Assembly: GCA_937877655.1 (NCBI GenBank)
Contig: CALFJC010000058.1
Location: 1-42,805 of the forward strand
Length of the DNA stretch: 42,805 nt
Direction: 5' to 3'
From: an uncultured Selenomonadales bacterium
GTDB taxonomy: Bacteria; Bacillota; Negativicutes; Selenomonadales; Selenomonadaceae
Under the pieces are notes generated by a model. That model was not told where the DNA came from and made no database searches. It saw only the letters and a program-made list of their open reading frames with translations. The position numbers were made by a program, and so were the translations under genes. Of this stretch, positions 1 through 7,862 are shown in pieces (within the stretch, counting starts at the first letter, position 1; each line of letters begins with the position of its first letter).

Positions 1-41
1 GAGGCATGATAATTTTTTCGGAAAAAAGGAGCGTGATTGAA

Positions 42-1067
42 ATGAAGTTGCCGAAATTTTTAACGACAATCGCGGCGGCGGTTTTGCTCGCAACCTGCGC
101 GGGTGTCACGGAGTCCAAAGCGATTGATTTTTTCGAGGGCGTCGATTGGAAAAATCGCGTCATAACCGTAACGGGCGAATCGGTTGTGCCGCCCGATGCA
201 ATTAACTACACGCAGGCAAAAGGTTTGGCGTCACGCGGCGCACAGGCTGATGCTTATCGCAAGCTCGGCGAAATGATTAACGGCGTGCGCGTCGAAGGCG
301 ATACGACCGTTGAAAAAATGTTGACGACTAAAGACAGCGTTAAATTGCGCGTCGAGGCGACGATTAAAGGCGCGAAAGTTGTTGACGAAACTTTTTTGAG
401 CGACGGCGGCTATCGCATAAAAATGCAAGTGCCGCTTTTCGGAGTTACGAATTCTTTGGCGAGTGCCGTCTTTGAAAAAAATTCTAACGTCGAACCTTTC
501 CCCGATCCTGAATTTGCATTTGACGACGGAGAAAATTATATTCCTGCGCAACCTTACGGCTCGCCGCTTGAAAGAAAATCCGGTTCGCCGTTCGGCTTGA
601 GAAATGCGCAAAATTTGCAAGCGGGCTCCTTGAATCAAATTTATCAATCGCCCGTTCAAAATTCTCAAATCGCTTATGAAACTCCGCGTCCGACAATGCC
701 CAAAAAATCTGTTGCAGATTACGCGGCAATGGCACAAGGCGATTATACCGGCTTGGTTGTCGACTGCAGAGGTTTGGAGCTTCAGCCCGTCATGAGTCCC
801 GTTATCAGCAATTCCAACGGCACAAAAATTTACGGACATAAAAATCTGGACATTGACAGAGTTATTCGCGAAGGCATGGCTGATTATGTTGATGATGTCA
901 AAAACGTCGACCGCGCAGGAAAAAATCCGCTCGTCGTCAAGGCGGTTTCTGTAGAAAATTTCAACAGCAATCCCGTCGTTGCAATTCCCGATTCAAATCG
1001 CATTTTGATTGAGAATCACGCAACAAAATTTCTGAAGGATTTAAAAGTCGTTTTCCTCTTCGATTAA
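42..1067 (+). CDS. Secreted LPP20-like protein
   Basis: 341-aa protein of unknown function. Residues 1 to about 30 form a signal peptide: a short basic start (MKLPK), an Ala/Leu core and a Ser-Lys-Ala cleavage region. The ATG at 42 is chosen because GGAG at 28-31 lies 10 nt upstream; the in-frame GTG at 33 is too close to that site. Residues about 55-150 (alternation of Ala-rich helix and strands, 'AQADAYRKLGEMINGV' and 'EATIKGAKVVDE') resemble the LPP20 family, in which a helix packs on a small sheet. The C-terminal third is another alpha/beta region. There is no lipobox cysteine in a convincing place, so export to the periplasm or surface is inferred. It is a single gene followed by a terminator. 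Family assignment is by pattern only. Confidence 0.65.
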   Translation: MKLPKFLTTIAAAVLLATCAGVTESKAIDFFEGVDWKNRVITVTGESVVPPDAINYTQAKGLASRGAQADAYRKLGEMINGVRVEGDTTVEKMLTTKDSVKLRVEATIKGAKVVDETFLSDGGYRIKMQVPLFGVTNSLASAVFEKNSNVEPFPDPEFAFDDGENYIPAQPYGSPLERKSGSPFGLRNAQNLQAGSLNQIYQSPVQNSQIAYETPRPTMPKKSVADYAAMAQGDYTGLVVDCRGLELQPVMSPVISNSNGTKIYGHKNLDIDRVIREGMADYVDDVKNVDRAGKNPLVVKAVSVENFNSNPVVAIPDSNRILIENHATKFLKDLKVVFLFD

Positions 1068-1087
1068 AATTTTTTCCGAAAAAAAAT

Positions 1088-1121
1088 CCCCGCTTCAGAT
1101 TGAGGCGGGGTTAAATTTTTT
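1088..1121. terminator. Rho-independent terminator, probably bidirectional
   Basis: A 9-bp stem (CCCCGCTTC at 1088-1096 with GAGGCGGGG at 1102-1110, loop AGATT) is preceded by a run of A and followed by TTAAATTTTTT. It sits between two convergent genes (the LPP20-like gene and mtlD) and could serve both. Confidence 0.8.
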
Positions 1122-1147
1122 GTAAGGGGTGTGGTAGGGTTAAAATG

Positions 1148-2281
1148 TCAGAGATTATTTTTGACGAGCGCGAAAAGTTTTGAGTAGGGAGTTACGCCCG
1201 TGAAATGAGTTATCGCGGCGTCAATGCCGTTCGCCTTGATGAAGTCCTGAACTTCGACGGCTTCTTTATCTTCGGCATAATCGAATTTCAGAGCGGCGGC
1301 GATAACTTTTGCCAACGCAACAGGTTTTCTGCCGTTTTCAATAAGTTGAATCGCAGGGCTTACAAGTCGGTCGCTTGCCGAGAGTTTTCTTTTCGGACCG
1401 CGAGCCACGCGAGTAACTTCATCGCTGATTTCGGGATTCTTAAAGCGCGTCTCGGTTGTCATAACGTATTTTTGATGAACAATGGGATCAAAATTGTATT
1501 TGTCGATTAAAAGCGCGGAAGTTTCAGCCCAAACTGCGCGGGCGGCGGCAACAATGTCTTCGTCACGCATGGCGGAACTTATGTCGGGCAAACCTTTTTG
1601 ATAAGCAAGATAAGCAATGGAGGCGTGCCCCGTGTTGACCGTGAAAAGTTTTCTTTCAATGTACGCGCCGAGATTGTCGACAAGCGTCATGCCTTTAATC
1701 GCGGGCAATTCGCCGACAACGCCTTTTGAATCAACGTCCCATTCGGCGTAGGGCTCGACTTTGACCAAAAGTTTTTCGTAATTCTTTTGCAACGGAACGA
1801 TTCTATCAACCGCCGCGTCGGGGAAACCGATTAACTTTTCAACTTTAGCTTTAACGTCGTCCGCGAGATTTTGATAAACGAAATTTTTCAAAACCGTCGA
1901 GCCGCCGACCATATTTTCGCAGGCAATAATGTTAAGCGGAGTTTCATTCGCGGCAACGCGCTTCGTCAAACCTTTTGCGATATTCGGCGCAATGAATTTT
2001 AAAATGTTCGGACCGATAGCCGTCGTGACAATGTCCGCCTCAACAATCGCATCAAGGAGCGCGTCAAGGTTTTCATTGCTGTTAATCGCGCTGACGTTTT
2101 CGACAAGAGTTTTCTCCGCCTCGCCGAAAATTTGAACGTTGTACTTGCCGAGCGTGTTGATGTCCTCGACGAGCGGAGCGGCAACGTCAACAAAAGTCAC
2201 GTGATAGCCCGCTTGATTGAGAAGCAAACCGATAAAACCGCGTCCGATATTGCCCGCGCCGAAGTGTACAGCCTTTTTCAT
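1148..2281 (-). CDS. mtlD: Mannitol-1-phosphate 5-dehydrogenase
   Basis: 377 aa, the usual family length. It oxidises mannitol 1-phosphate, the product of the mannitol PTS, to fructose 6-phosphate with NAD. The N-terminus has the Rossmann nucleotide site (GAGNIGRGFIG, residues 8-18); the family pattern 'ACENMVGGS' lies near residue 120 and the long-chain mannitol dehydrogenase signature 'VNTGHASIAY' near 215-225. It is the last gene of a leftward operon after mtlA and two cupin genes; its start is 12 nt from the preceding stop and has an AGGGAGG ribosome site. Cytoplasmic. No missing segment was seen. Confidence 0.95.
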   Translation of the reverse strand: MKKAVHFGAGNIGRGFIGLLLNQAGYHVTFVDVAAPLVEDINTLGKYNVQIFGEAEKTLVENVSAINSNENLDALLDAIVEADIVTTAIGPNILKFIAPNIAKGLTKRVAANETPLNIIACENMVGGSTVLKNFVYQNLADDVKAKVEKLIGFPDAAVDRIVPLQKNYEKLLVKVEPYAEWDVDSKGVVGELPAIKGMTLVDNLGAYIERKLFTVNTGHASIAYLAYQKGLPDISSAMRDEDIVAAARAVWAETSALLIDKYNFDPIVHQKYVMTTETRFKNPEISDEVTRVARGPKRKLSASDRLVSPAIQLIENGRKPVALAKVIAAALKFDYAEDKEAVEVQDFIKANGIDAAITHFTGVTPYSKLFALVKNNL

Positions 2282-2293
2282 TTTGTAACCTCC

Positions 2294-2638
2294 CTAAATT
2301 TTTTCGGGAAAAGCAACGACGAGCAACATTTTGAAATTATCCTCGCCGTAAACCGCGTGCGGAGTGTCGGCGGGCATGACGATTGACTCGCCCGCTTTGA
2401 GAGTGAAATTTTCTCCCGCGATTGTGATTCTGCCCGTGCCCTCAAGAGCCGTAACGAGCGCGTCGCCTTTTGATTCGTGCGTGCTGATACCTTCTCCGTT
2501 CGCGAAGGCAAAAAGCGTTATGCCGACGCCGTCATTTTGAATCAAAGTTTTGCTGACGACTTGTCCTTCCGCGCAGGCGACACAATTTTTCAAACTCAAA
2601 ACTTCAGCTTGCGTAATGTTTTTCAAAATTTTACTCAT
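2294..2638 (-). CDS. Small cupin-fold protein
   Basis: 114-aa single-domain cupin. The central pattern 'HESKGDALVTALEGTG' (residues about 54-69) and 'MPADTPHAVYG' (about 93-103) correspond to the two cupin motifs with their metal-binding His/Glu positions. No signal peptide, so cytoplasmic. Such proteins bind a metal and a small ligand, but the ligand cannot be read from sequence. It lies between a secreted cupin and mtlD in the mannitol operon with a 12-nt gap, so a role linked to sugar use is inferred from position only. A GGAGGG ribosome site precedes the ATG. Confidence 0.8.
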   Translation of the reverse strand: MSKILKNITQAEVLSLKNCVACAEGQVVSKTLIQNDGVGITLFAFANGEGISTHESKGDALVTALEGTGRITIAGENFTLKAGESIVMPADTPHAVYGEDNFKMLLVVAFPEKI

Positions 2639-2659
2639 GAAACTTCTCCCTCCTTGAAA

Positions 2660-3172
2660 TTATTTTAACGCCTTGAAAAATTTTTCGTCAACAGGTTCGA
2701 GCCATTCCGTCGAAACTTCGGAGCTGACTTGCATAATCGATAAATGTTGCATCATTTTTCCGGGAGCCGCGCCGTGCCAATGCTTGACGCCTTCGGGTAC
2801 CGTGAACACAACGCCCGGTTTAAGTTCAACGGGTTCTTCGCCCCAAAGTTGGACGTAACCTGCGCCCGACTCCGTCACGAGGATTTGACAAGTGCCGTGA
2901 TGTTTATGCCAGAAAGTGTGTGCGCCGTCAATGAAAGTCACGTTTGAAACTCCGATTGAATCTTTCGCCAGCGACGCGTGATAAGTTTTGCCCGTGAAAT
3001 ACTTTTCGTAAGCGACATTGGGCGAGCCGATTTCAAAAACTGCGCCGTCGACTTTCGACAATTTTTTTTGAACTTCTTTTGCCGAAGGGTAATCAGCCGC
3101 TTGAATTTGCGCGGGAACCATGAGGCAAGCCGCCGCCGTCAAAGTTGCCAAAAATTTTTTCCCGAAAAACAT
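2660..3172 (-). CDS. Exported cupin-domain protein
   Basis: 170 aa with a clear signal peptide (basic MFFGKK start, hydrophobic core, cleavage after 'IQAA'). The cupin domain occupies the C-terminal two thirds: 'HTFWHKHHGTCQILV' supplies the first metal motif and 'VPEGVKHWHGAAPG' the second. The start is set at 3172, where an AGGAG lies 8 nt upstream; an upstream in-frame start at 3208 lacks such a site. Homologous proteins are annotated as cupin or carboxymuconolactone-decarboxylase-like proteins, but the substrate is unknown. It sits between mtlA and the cytoplasmic cupin in one operon, an unusual insertion in a mannitol locus. Confidence 0.8.
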   Translation of the reverse strand: MFFGKKFLATLTAAACLMVPAQIQAADYPSAKEVQKKLSKVDGAVFEIGSPNVAYEKYFTGKTYHASLAKDSIGVSNVTFIDGAHTFWHKHHGTCQILVTESGAGYVQLWGEEPVELKPGVVFTVPEGVKHWHGAAPGKMMQHLSIMQVSSEVSTEWLEPVDEKFFKALK

Positions 3173-3219
3173 TTTTCCATCTCCTAAGGCTAAAGATTTC
3201 AGAATCAATTCTATAAGCT

Positions 3220-3275
3220 ATAACCTATAACCTAAAACCTAAAACCTAAAACCTAAAACCTTTAACCTTTAACCT
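3220..3275. repeat. Heptamer tandem array H1
   Basis: Eight consecutive 7-bp units: ATAACCT twice, AAAACCT four times, TTAACCT twice, with a degenerate unit before. It lies between mtlA and the exported cupin gene, and its last unit supplies the mtlA stop codon (complement of TTA at 3269-3271). One of eight such arrays in the window. Confidence 0.95.
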
Positions 3276-5149
3276 TTCGTGAACATGTCGAAGAGAACTT
3301 GCGGATCTTTCGTCGTGTAAGCTTTTTGCAAATCTTCATCGGAATATTCCATTGTGATTGTCGCCAAGTTCGCGATAATCGCCAAATGATCGTCGCCTTT
3401 GCCCGCGATACCAACGATTAAGTGCGCGGTGTTTTCGTCGGAGAATTTCACGCCTTGCGGATATTGCATGACGACGAGCCCCGTTTTGATAACATGTTTC
3501 TTAACCGCGTTTTCGCCGTGAGGAATTGCGATACCTTGACCGATATAAGTTGAAATATCTCTTTCGCGAGCGAGCATGCCTTCGATATAAGGTTTTTCGA
3601 CATAGCCGCTCTTGAAAAGGAGTTCGCCCGCCGCTTTGATGGCTTCTTCTTTTGAAACGCTCTTCAAACCGACTTTGACATTTTCCTTAAGCAAAATGCC
3701 TTCCTTAAGGGCTTGAGTTTCTTCTTCGCCGCCGCCGTCGGACGCGGGTGCCGCAACTCCGCCGCCCTTCAAACGTTCGCTGATAATGTCGTAAACGTTA
3801 TTGTTGGTGAAGTCTTTAACCCAAATGTGCTCGGCTTGCGGAGAGTCTGCACTTGCGCGTTCGGCAAGTTTTTCGTGCGAAACAACAATCTGCGCGTCTT
3901 TGGGAATGTTGCCGATAGCAAAGTTTTTAACGGTGATATTTTTGTAGCCGTCTTTCTGAAGTTTTTTGCGGAGAGCCGCCGCACCCAATGCACTTGAGCC
4001 CATGCCCGCGTCGCAAGCGTAAACGATAAACTTAATGTCTTTGCCTTCAACTTGTTTTTCGCCCGCTTGACCTTTGGACGCCGCCTTCATGGCTTTCATG
4101 TTGGCTTGCGCCGCTTCGAGTGCGTCTTCTTTTTCGGCATCAGCCGACGCCGTCGCCTTGATAAAGATTGAACTGATTGCAAAACTTACTGCGCCTGCCG
4201 CCGCGACAGCCGCAATGTTTGCGAAGTACGCGCCGGGAGCTGTCATTGCCATAATCGCGATAAAGGAGCCGGGAGCCGCCGGAGCTACCAAGCCGCCGTT
4301 AAGCAAAGTCAATGTGAAAACGCCCGTGACGCCGCCCGCCATAACTGCAAGAATCAGCGTAGGTTTCATAAGAACATAAGGGAAATAAATTTCGTGAATA
4401 CCGCCGAAGAAGTGAATGATAACTGCGCCGGGAGCCGAGCCTTTGGCATTGCCGACACCGAAAAGCGAATAAGCAAGCAAGACGCCCAAGCCGGGACCGG
4501 GATTTGATTCGATCATGAAGAAAACAGATTTTCCTACTTCCTGCGCTTGTTGCATACCGAGCGGAGTGAAGACGCCGTGATTAATCGCGTTGTTGAGGAA
4601 CAAAATTTTTGCGGGCTCAACAAGGATTGAAACAAGCGGTAAAAGTCCCGCGCTGACGATTGCACCGACCGCCGAAGCAAGTCCGTCCGTAACGCTTGAA
4701 ACAATCGGACCGACAAAAACTATCGCCGCGCAGGCTAAAATGCCGCCGATAATGCCCGCCGAGAAATTGTTGACGAGCATTTCAAAGCCGCCGGGAATAT
4801 GATCTTGCGCCGCCTCGTCGAATTTTTTAATTGCAACGCCGCCGATGGGACCCATAATCATTGCGCCCATAAACATCGGAATATCTGTACCGACAATGAT
4901 ACCTGCTGTGGCTATCGCGCCGACAACGCCGCCACGGTGTCCGTTGACTACTTCGCCGCCCGTGAAACCGATTAAAAGCGGCAACAGCCATTTTGCCATA
5001 GGTCCGACGAGTTCAGCCAGAGTTTCATTCGGAACCCAGCCTGCAGGAATAAAAAGTGCCGTGATAAATCCCCAAGCAATGAATGCGCCGATATTCGGCA
5101 TGACCATTGCGCTGAGGAAGCGACCAAATTTTTGCATCGCCTCTTGCAT
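3269..5149 (-). CDS. mtlA: PTS mannitol transporter subunit IICBA
   Basis: 626 aa, close to the 637 aa of E. coli MtlA. It imports mannitol and phosphorylates it to mannitol 1-phosphate at the inner membrane. Domain order: membrane EIIC (about 1-340, with the family pattern 'GGEVVNGHRGG' and 'FFGGIHEIYFPY'), EIIB (about 372-465, phospho-cysteine in 'VYACDAGMGSSA', about Cys377), a linker, and EIIA (about 480-626, phospho-histidine in 'GIAIPHGE', about His546). The start is the ATG at 5149 because GGAGGTG lies 8 nt upstream; the upstream TTG at 5164 would overlap that site. First gene of the operon with two cupin genes and mtlD. The last two codons and stop fall at heptamer array H1. Confidence 0.97.
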   Translation of the reverse strand: MQEAMQKFGRFLSAMVMPNIGAFIAWGFITALFIPAGWVPNETLAELVGPMAKWLLPLLIGFTGGEVVNGHRGGVVGAIATAGIIVGTDIPMFMGAMIMGPIGGVAIKKFDEAAQDHIPGGFEMLVNNFSAGIIGGILACAAIVFVGPIVSSVTDGLASAVGAIVSAGLLPLVSILVEPAKILFLNNAINHGVFTPLGMQQAQEVGKSVFFMIESNPGPGLGVLLAYSLFGVGNAKGSAPGAVIIHFFGGIHEIYFPYVLMKPTLILAVMAGGVTGVFTLTLLNGGLVAPAAPGSFIAIMAMTAPGAYFANIAAVAAAGAVSFAISSIFIKATASADAEKEDALEAAQANMKAMKAASKGQAGEKQVEGKDIKFIVYACDAGMGSSALGAAALRKKLQKDGYKNITVKNFAIGNIPKDAQIVVSHEKLAERASADSPQAEHIWVKDFTNNNVYDIISERLKGGGVAAPASDGGGEEETQALKEGILLKENVKVGLKSVSKEEAIKAAGELLFKSGYVEKPYIEGMLARERDISTYIGQGIAIPHGENAVKKHVIKTGLVVMQYPQGVKFSDENTAHLIVGIAGKGDDHLAIIANLATITMEYSDEDLQKAYTTKDPQVLFDMFTKG

Positions 5150-5192
5150 TTTAAACACCTCCAAGAAAACTTTTTGTTAATCTCATGCTGAA

Positions 5193-5221
5193 ATTTTAAT
5201 CGGCGGCTTTGCAATCGGCAA
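5193..5221 (-). promoter_or_regulatory. Candidate sigma-70 promoter of the mannitol operon
   Basis: On the minus strand TTGCCG (5221-5216) and TAAAAT (5198-5193) are separated by 17 bp, about 45 bp upstream of the mtlA start. Single best match in the intergenic region; not proven. Confidence 0.5.
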
Positions 5222-5295
5222 GCTAAACAACTTTTGCGGCGTCCCCGTCTTTTGCAGACAAAATTTAACGGCGGCATTAATTCAAGATTTCAAAA

Positions 5296-5347
5296 TGTCC
5301 GCAACGGACAAAATCTTCTTCGATAATGTCCTTAACGCTTGCGGACA
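5296..5347. promoter_or_regulatory. Palindromic operator candidates between mtlA and the GntR gene
   Basis: 5296-5310 is a perfect 15-bp palindrome, TGTCCG-CAA-CGGACA. At 5327-5347 the half sites recur as TGTCC and GGACA with an 11-bp spacer. The two sites sit between the divergent promoters, one of them just upstream of the GntR -35 box, which suits autoregulation plus control of the mannitol operon by the FadR-type regulator next door. Binding is inferred. Confidence 0.5.
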
Positions 5348-5362
5348 AAAAAATATCTTCGC

Positions 5363-5390
5363 TTGACAAGGAAAGATTGCAAGTTATAAT
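5363..5390 (+). promoter_or_regulatory. Sigma-70 promoter of the GntR regulator
   Basis: Consensus TTGACA (5363-5368) and TATAAT (5385-5390) separated by 16 bp. Transcription would start near 5397, giving a leader of about 30 nt before the ATG at 5426. Confidence 0.8.
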
Positions 5391-5425
5391 TGAAACAAAG
5401 TCTTAAGAGAAAGGGCGTTGCCAAT

Positions 5426-6157
5426 ATGGAAGTCGGCGAGGTTGTTGAAAAGAATTTTTTGAGACCGATTGACAATACGTCGATTGTGCAACAGGTTATC
5501 GACCGTTTGACTTACGCGATGATTTATAAAGAATTGCGTCCCGGAGACAAATTGCCGACTGAAATGGAATTGGCGGCGAGCTTCGGAGTCGGGCGCAACT
5601 CAATTCGCGAGGCGATTAAAATTTTGGTTTCATTCGGCGTTTTGGATATTCGCCGTCCCGAAGGAACTTTTGTGGCGAGCGGCTTTTCCGACAAAATGAT
5701 AAATCCTCTGCTTTACGGAATAATTTTGGATCAATCGGATTCGCTCGACAACCTGAAGGAGTTGCGCGAGTGGATTGATTTCGGGATTTTGGAATTGGCA
5801 ATGGAAAAGGCGGAGCCCGAAGATTTATTTCAGTTGGAAGAGCATCTTAACAATCTTTTAAAAGAAATTGACAGAGGCAATGCGGAAAAAGTTTTCATTG
5901 CAGACGATAATTTTCATGAGGGAATTTCGACGGCGGCGCACAATTCGTTACTCGGACAAATTGCAAAACTCGTCAGAACTTTGACAAGCGAAATTCGCAT
6001 GAATACCATTCGCAACATGATTAACACCGGAAAAAGCGACGAACTTAAAAGGGCGCACGAAGATTTATTTAAAGTCGTCAAGAATAAAAATGATGACGCG
6101 GCGCGTAAAATGCTCGTTGAAGGTTATTTCTATCGCTACAACACTTTAAGAAAATAA
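5426..6157 (+). CDS. FadR-subfamily GntR transcription regulator
   Basis: 243 aa. The N-terminal winged helix (about 10-75) shows the GntR pattern 'RPGDKLPTEMELAASFGVGR' followed by 'NSIREAIKIL' and the wing 'RRPEGTFV'. The C-terminal helical FCD ligand domain (about 85-235) has the pattern of acidic and His residues (for example 'DDNFHEGIS' and 'RAHEDLF') that hold a metal and an organic acid or sugar acid in this family. Start ATG at 5426 with AAGGG 10 nt upstream; the TTG at 5390 lies inside the -10 box and is rejected. Divergent from the mannitol operon with palindromes between, so it is the likely mannitol regulator, in place of the usual PRD-type MtlR. The inducer is not known. Confidence 0.9.
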   Translation: MEVGEVVEKNFLRPIDNTSIVQQVIDRLTYAMIYKELRPGDKLPTEMELAASFGVGRNSIREAIKILVSFGVLDIRRPEGTFVASGFSDKMINPLLYGIILDQSDSLDNLKELREWIDFGILELAMEKAEPEDLFQLEEHLNNLLKEIDRGNAEKVFIADDNFHEGISTAAHNSLLGQIAKLVRTLTSEIRMNTIRNMINTGKSDELKRAHEDLFKVVKNKNDDAARKMLVEGYFYRYNTLRK

Positions 6158-6170
6158 TTTTGGAAAAAAA

Positions 6171-6198
6171 ACTCCCGCGCAGGTTGCGGGAGTTTTTT
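6171..6198 (+). terminator. Rho-independent terminator of the GntR gene
   Basis: ACTCCCGC and GCGGGAGT (6171-6178 and 6186-6193) form an 8-bp stem around a 7-nt loop, followed by six T. Lies 14 nt after the stop codon. Confidence 0.9.
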
Positions 6199-6304
6199 CA
6201 TTTCTTGCTTGCATCCAAGAAACGAATAAAAGAAAATTTTCTCTCGTTTTCTCTCGGTGCGGCTCGTTACTTCGATTCATTCAAATTTCTTTTTGTAAAT
6301 TAAA

Positions 6305-6415
6305 CAAACTTTTCTTTTGCGCGCCCAAAAGAAAAGTTTGCAAAAGAAAAGGGCGTTTGCCCCGCAATAGAAACATCCTGTTTCTGTTGCGGGCGGGCGC
6401 ACGTCCTGTGCGCCC
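6305..6415 (+). repeat. Three-hairpin dispersed element, copy A
   Basis: Three consecutive hairpins: 6305-6340 (15-bp perfect stem, loop CGCGCC), about 6362-6392 (stem with loop ATCCT), and 6395-6415 (GGGCGCAC/GTGCGCCC, loop GTCCT). Related copies lie at 11271-11416 and, inverted, at 32378-32487. Positioned between the ends of the convergent GntR and MATE genes; the stretch 6200-6304 upstream holds nothing recognisable. Confidence 0.85.
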
Positions 6416-6430
6416 GTTTCTCGCCAACAA

Positions 6431-7798
6431 CTATGTTTTCACTTTTTCAACAGTAAGCAGTTTTCTCGCCGTCATGAAAAATGAAATTGCAAGCGGAATA
6501 AGTCCGCCAATCCAAGCCATAGGAGCCGCCAGACATGCGCCCAAATATCCGAGCCACTCGACCAAGAAAATTGCGGCGGCGATTCTCATAACCAATTCGA
6601 CGAGCCCCGCGATTGTCGGCACCAAACTTTGTCCCAGCCCTTGCAAAGTAAATCGGAAAATAAAGAGCAATGCCAATGACCAATACGATACGCCCGTTAT
6701 GATTAAAAACAATCGCCCGTATTCAATGACTTGCACAGCCTCCGCTCCGACGAAAAGTTCAATAATTTCCGCGCCCAAATAAATGTTGAACATGGCAACC
6801 AAGACGCTGAACGAACACGACATGAAAATACATTTCTTGACGCCCTCGACGATTCGCCCGAATTGTTTTGCGCCGAAATTCTGCGCGGTATAAGCCGCCA
6901 TTGCCACGCCGAAAGACATCATCGGCATAACCGCTATTCCGTCCACTCTGTGCGCCGCCGCAAATGCCGCAACCGCCACCGAGCCCAAGCCGTTCAATGC
7001 GATTTGCAAAACAACTGCGCCTATCGCGATTATCGACGATTGAAAACCCATCGGCAAGCCGATTTTCAAATGCTCCAGCAAAAAATTTTTGTCGAAGGAA
7101 AAATCTTCGCGGCGAACATGAAGATATTGGACGCGCTTTTTTATGTAGAAAATGCACAAAATATTTCCGAGCGTCAAAGCGACAATCGTCGCGCCCGCCG
7201 AGCCCGGTATTCCCAAATCCAAGCCGATTATCGCTATCGGTTCAAGCAAAATATTTATGCAAAGCGTCGTCGCCTGAATCACCGTCGGCATTTTGCTGTC
7301 GCCGAGTGCGCGAATTAAATTCGTAAGCATCTGCAGGAAAATGAACATTACAATGCCGCCGTAGACGATTGAAATAAAATCATATGCGCCGTCGAGAATT
7401 TCGGGCGGAGTATCCATTGCGATTAATAAATCTCGGCAAAAAGTCACGCCGATAATCGTTAAGACAATCGCGGCGGCAAAACTCAATGCGATACAAATTG
7501 CCGCACTTTTCCTCACGCCGTCAAAATCTTTCGCGCCGAAACTTTGTCCCGTGCAAATTGAAAAACCGCTTGTCATGCCGCCGACAAAACCAAGCATCAA
7601 AAACATTAAAGAGCCCGTGCAACCGACCGCCGCCAATGCTTCGACGCCCAAAAATCGTCCGACTATCAGCGTGTCGACAAAGCCGAACAGTTGCTGAAAA
7701 ACATTCCCCGCCAATAACGGCAACGTGAAATAAAAAATTAGCCGCGCAGGTTCTCCGACCGTCAAATCTTTTACTGCGCCGTTGTTTTTCCCTTCCAT
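6431..7798 (-). CDS. MATE family multidrug/cation efflux transporter
   Basis: 455 aa with about 12 predicted transmembrane helices, the normal MATE size. It exports drugs or metabolites across the inner membrane in exchange for Na+ or H+. The two internally related halves begin with 'LIFYFTLPLLAGNVFQQLF' and, in the second half, 'IGLPMGFQSSIIAIGAVV'. The family pattern 'DTLIVGRFLGVEALAAVG' is near residues 40-57 and 'GQSFGAKDFDG' near 85. The ATG at 7798 is preceded by GGGAGA 7 nt away; the TTG at 7816 overlaps that site. The substrate cannot be read. Monocistronic, with the dispersed element A just beyond its stop. Confidence 0.93.
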   Translation of the reverse strand: MEGKNNGAVKDLTVGEPARLIFYFTLPLLAGNVFQQLFGFVDTLIVGRFLGVEALAAVGCTGSLMFLMLGFVGGMTSGFSICTGQSFGAKDFDGVRKSAAICIALSFAAAIVLTIIGVTFCRDLLIAMDTPPEILDGAYDFISIVYGGIVMFIFLQMLTNLIRALGDSKMPTVIQATTLCINILLEPIAIIGLDLGIPGSAGATIVALTLGNILCIFYIKKRVQYLHVRREDFSFDKNFLLEHLKIGLPMGFQSSIIAIGAVVLQIALNGLGSVAVAAFAAAHRVDGIAVMPMMSFGVAMAAYTAQNFGAKQFGRIVEGVKKCIFMSCSFSVLVAMFNIYLGAEIIELFVGAEAVQVIEYGRLFLIITGVSYWSLALLFIFRFTLQGLGQSLVPTIAGLVELVMRIAAAIFLVEWLGYLGACLAAPMAWIGGLIPLAISFFMTARKLLTVEKVKT

Positions 7799-7813
7799 AA
7801 AAACTTCTCCCAA

Positions 7814-7844
7814 CAAAAAATCTCCGTCGATTGTAAGGCGGAGA
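7814..7844 (-). terminator. Rho-independent terminator of rng
   Basis: On the minus strand TCTCCG (7844-7839) pairs with CGGAGA (7826-7821) and is followed by six T at 7820-7815. It ends transcription of the short RNase G gene just before the MATE ribosome site; the T-rich flank on the plus side gives it symmetry. Confidence 0.75.
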
Positions 7845-7862
7845 TTTTTTTATGTCAATAAT

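Noticed and set aside
3220..3275. Telomere-like or origin repeat
   Set aside because: Heptamer arrays with different units occur at seven other intergenic sites, so no origin function is indicated, and no DnaA boxes or dnaA gene are present.
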